Assembly: GCA_031261015.1 (NCBI GenBank)
Contig: JAISKG010000138.1
Location: forward strand, 1 to 5,953
Length of the DNA stretch: 5,953 nt
Source of the DNA: Dysgonamonadaceae bacterium
GTDB lineage: Bacteria > Bacteroidota > Bacteroidia > Bacteroidales > Azobacteroidaceae
Direction of reading: 5' to 3'
Part shown: positions 5,405 through 5,953 of the stretch, piece by piece
Layout: the number at the start of each line of letters is the position of its first letter
How positions within the stretch are numbered: position 1 is the stretch's first letter
The notes under the pieces: generated by a model
The model's input: the letters and a program-made list of their open reading frames with translations, nothing else
Told to the model about the DNA's origin: nothing
Databases searched by the model: none
Position numbers and translations under genes: made by a program

Positions 5405-5953
5405 CTAAAATTGAAAATAGATAAATTTATTCGCGTCGGTCACGCTGAACAGAATCACAGAGAAAATCAACACATAATAAATCAGCAGCCTGACGGCAAA
5501 GGATTTAATCCCGTCAATTTGAAGCGCAAATTCCTTGTCCCTCTGTTTCCACTCAATCAGAATCAACAACGCCGGCAAAAGAAGAATTTTCCGGTACAAA
5601 GGCATGGAAAATAACGATGCGGAAGCAATATGCGCCAGATAATCAAAGGCTTGCCCGATCGTATCCGAATGGAAAACGACCAGACCCAGCGTTACCAGCA
5701 AAAATGTGAGCAACATTCCGCCGAAAGTCTTGAAATTGGGAAGATTGTATTTCCAAATTCCTATTTTCGTCTTTTTGAACATTTTACCGGACAAAATCAA
5801 TGGAATAAACAACAATCCGTGATAAAATCCCCACAAAACGAAGGTCCAGTTGGCGCCGTGCCACAAGCCGCAAATCACAAAATTCACGATAATGGCGCCG
5901 ATCATTCCCCATTGCCCGGCATTGCGCCATTTCACATTCAGCGGCATGAACAC
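5405..5953 (-). CDS. MBOAT-family membrane O-acyltransferase, C-terminal part (runs off right edge)
   Basis: The visible 182 or so residues are the C-terminal part of a protein that would normally have about 450-500. The key motif is VICGLWHGANWTFVLWGFYHG (about residues 27-46 of the visible part). Its invariant MBOAT histidine, in LWHG, belongs to the catalytic site. Further hydrophobic segments lie at about 76-93, 121-134 and 154-172, and the protein ends FIYFQF. MBOAT proteins of the AlgI/DltB/PatA group move an acyl group across the cytoplasmic membrane and pass it to a partner outside. The SGNH protein 2 nt downstream fits as that partner. The frame is open through the right edge, so the N-terminal membrane segments and the promoter are outside the window. 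The exact acceptor is unknown, so no gene symbol is given. Confidence 0.88.
   Translation of the reverse strand: MFMPLNVKWRNAGQWGMIGAIIVNFVICGLWHGANWTFVLWGFYHGLLFIPLILSGKMFKKTKIGIWKYNLPNFKTFGGMLLTFLLVTLGLVVFHSDTIGQAFDYLAHIASASLFSMPLYRKILLLPALLILIEWKQRDKEFALQIDGIKSFAVRLLIYYVLIFSVILFSVTDANKFIYFQF

Overview
The window looks like chromosomal DNA of a Bacteroidota (order Bacteroidales-like) bacterium. Three things support this. A large secreted protein ends in a type IX secretion (T9SS) type A sorting domain. Promoter elements fit the Bacteroidota -7 consensus TAnnTTTG. Shine-Dalgarno sequences are absent in front of the genes. All protein genes seen lie on the minus strand. No species can be named from this sequence alone.

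Right part (about 4184-5953): the 3' end of an MBOAT-family membrane O-acyltransferase gene runs into the window from the right edge. It is followed after 2 nt by a membrane-anchored SGNH/DltD-like protein gene. Together they form a typical two-gene O-acyl (usually O-acetyl) transfer module for an extracellular or envelope glycan. After the stop of the second gene, about 52 more codons read open and coding-like in another frame, down to 4184. This suggests a frameshift that has cut off the C terminus, or a small overlapping gene.

Middle part (776-4045): one 1089-residue mosaic surface protein. It has a signal peptide, two choice-of-anchor-J (cleaved-adhesin-like) domains, a PKD-like segment, two SbsA-type Ig-like domains, one fibronectin III domain and the T9SS sorting domain. 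It has its own promoter at about 4092-4099 and a strong hairpin terminator at 725-756 that can work in both directions.

Left part (1-717): visibly AT-rich DNA that looks like the end of a decayed integrative element. On the plus strand at 673-717 is only the 3' part of a tRNA with anticodon CAT (anticodon loop, variable loop, T arm, 3' acceptor strand). It has no matching 5' half, which is the usual scar of integration into a tRNA gene. Just inside it, on the minus strand, lies a broken tyrosine integrase remnant (335-537). Next comes the start of an AbiEi/DUF6088-like winged-helix gene (190 to the left edge), the antitoxin-type half of abortive-infection toxin-antitoxin systems. A 10-bp palindrome (TTGCATGCAA) inside an imperfect direct repeat occurs at both gene starts, and an 8-bp inverted repeat lies upstream of the AbiEi-like gene. 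I read this part as a remnant defence island attached at tRNA-CAT. The cargo and the intact tRNA should lie left of the window.
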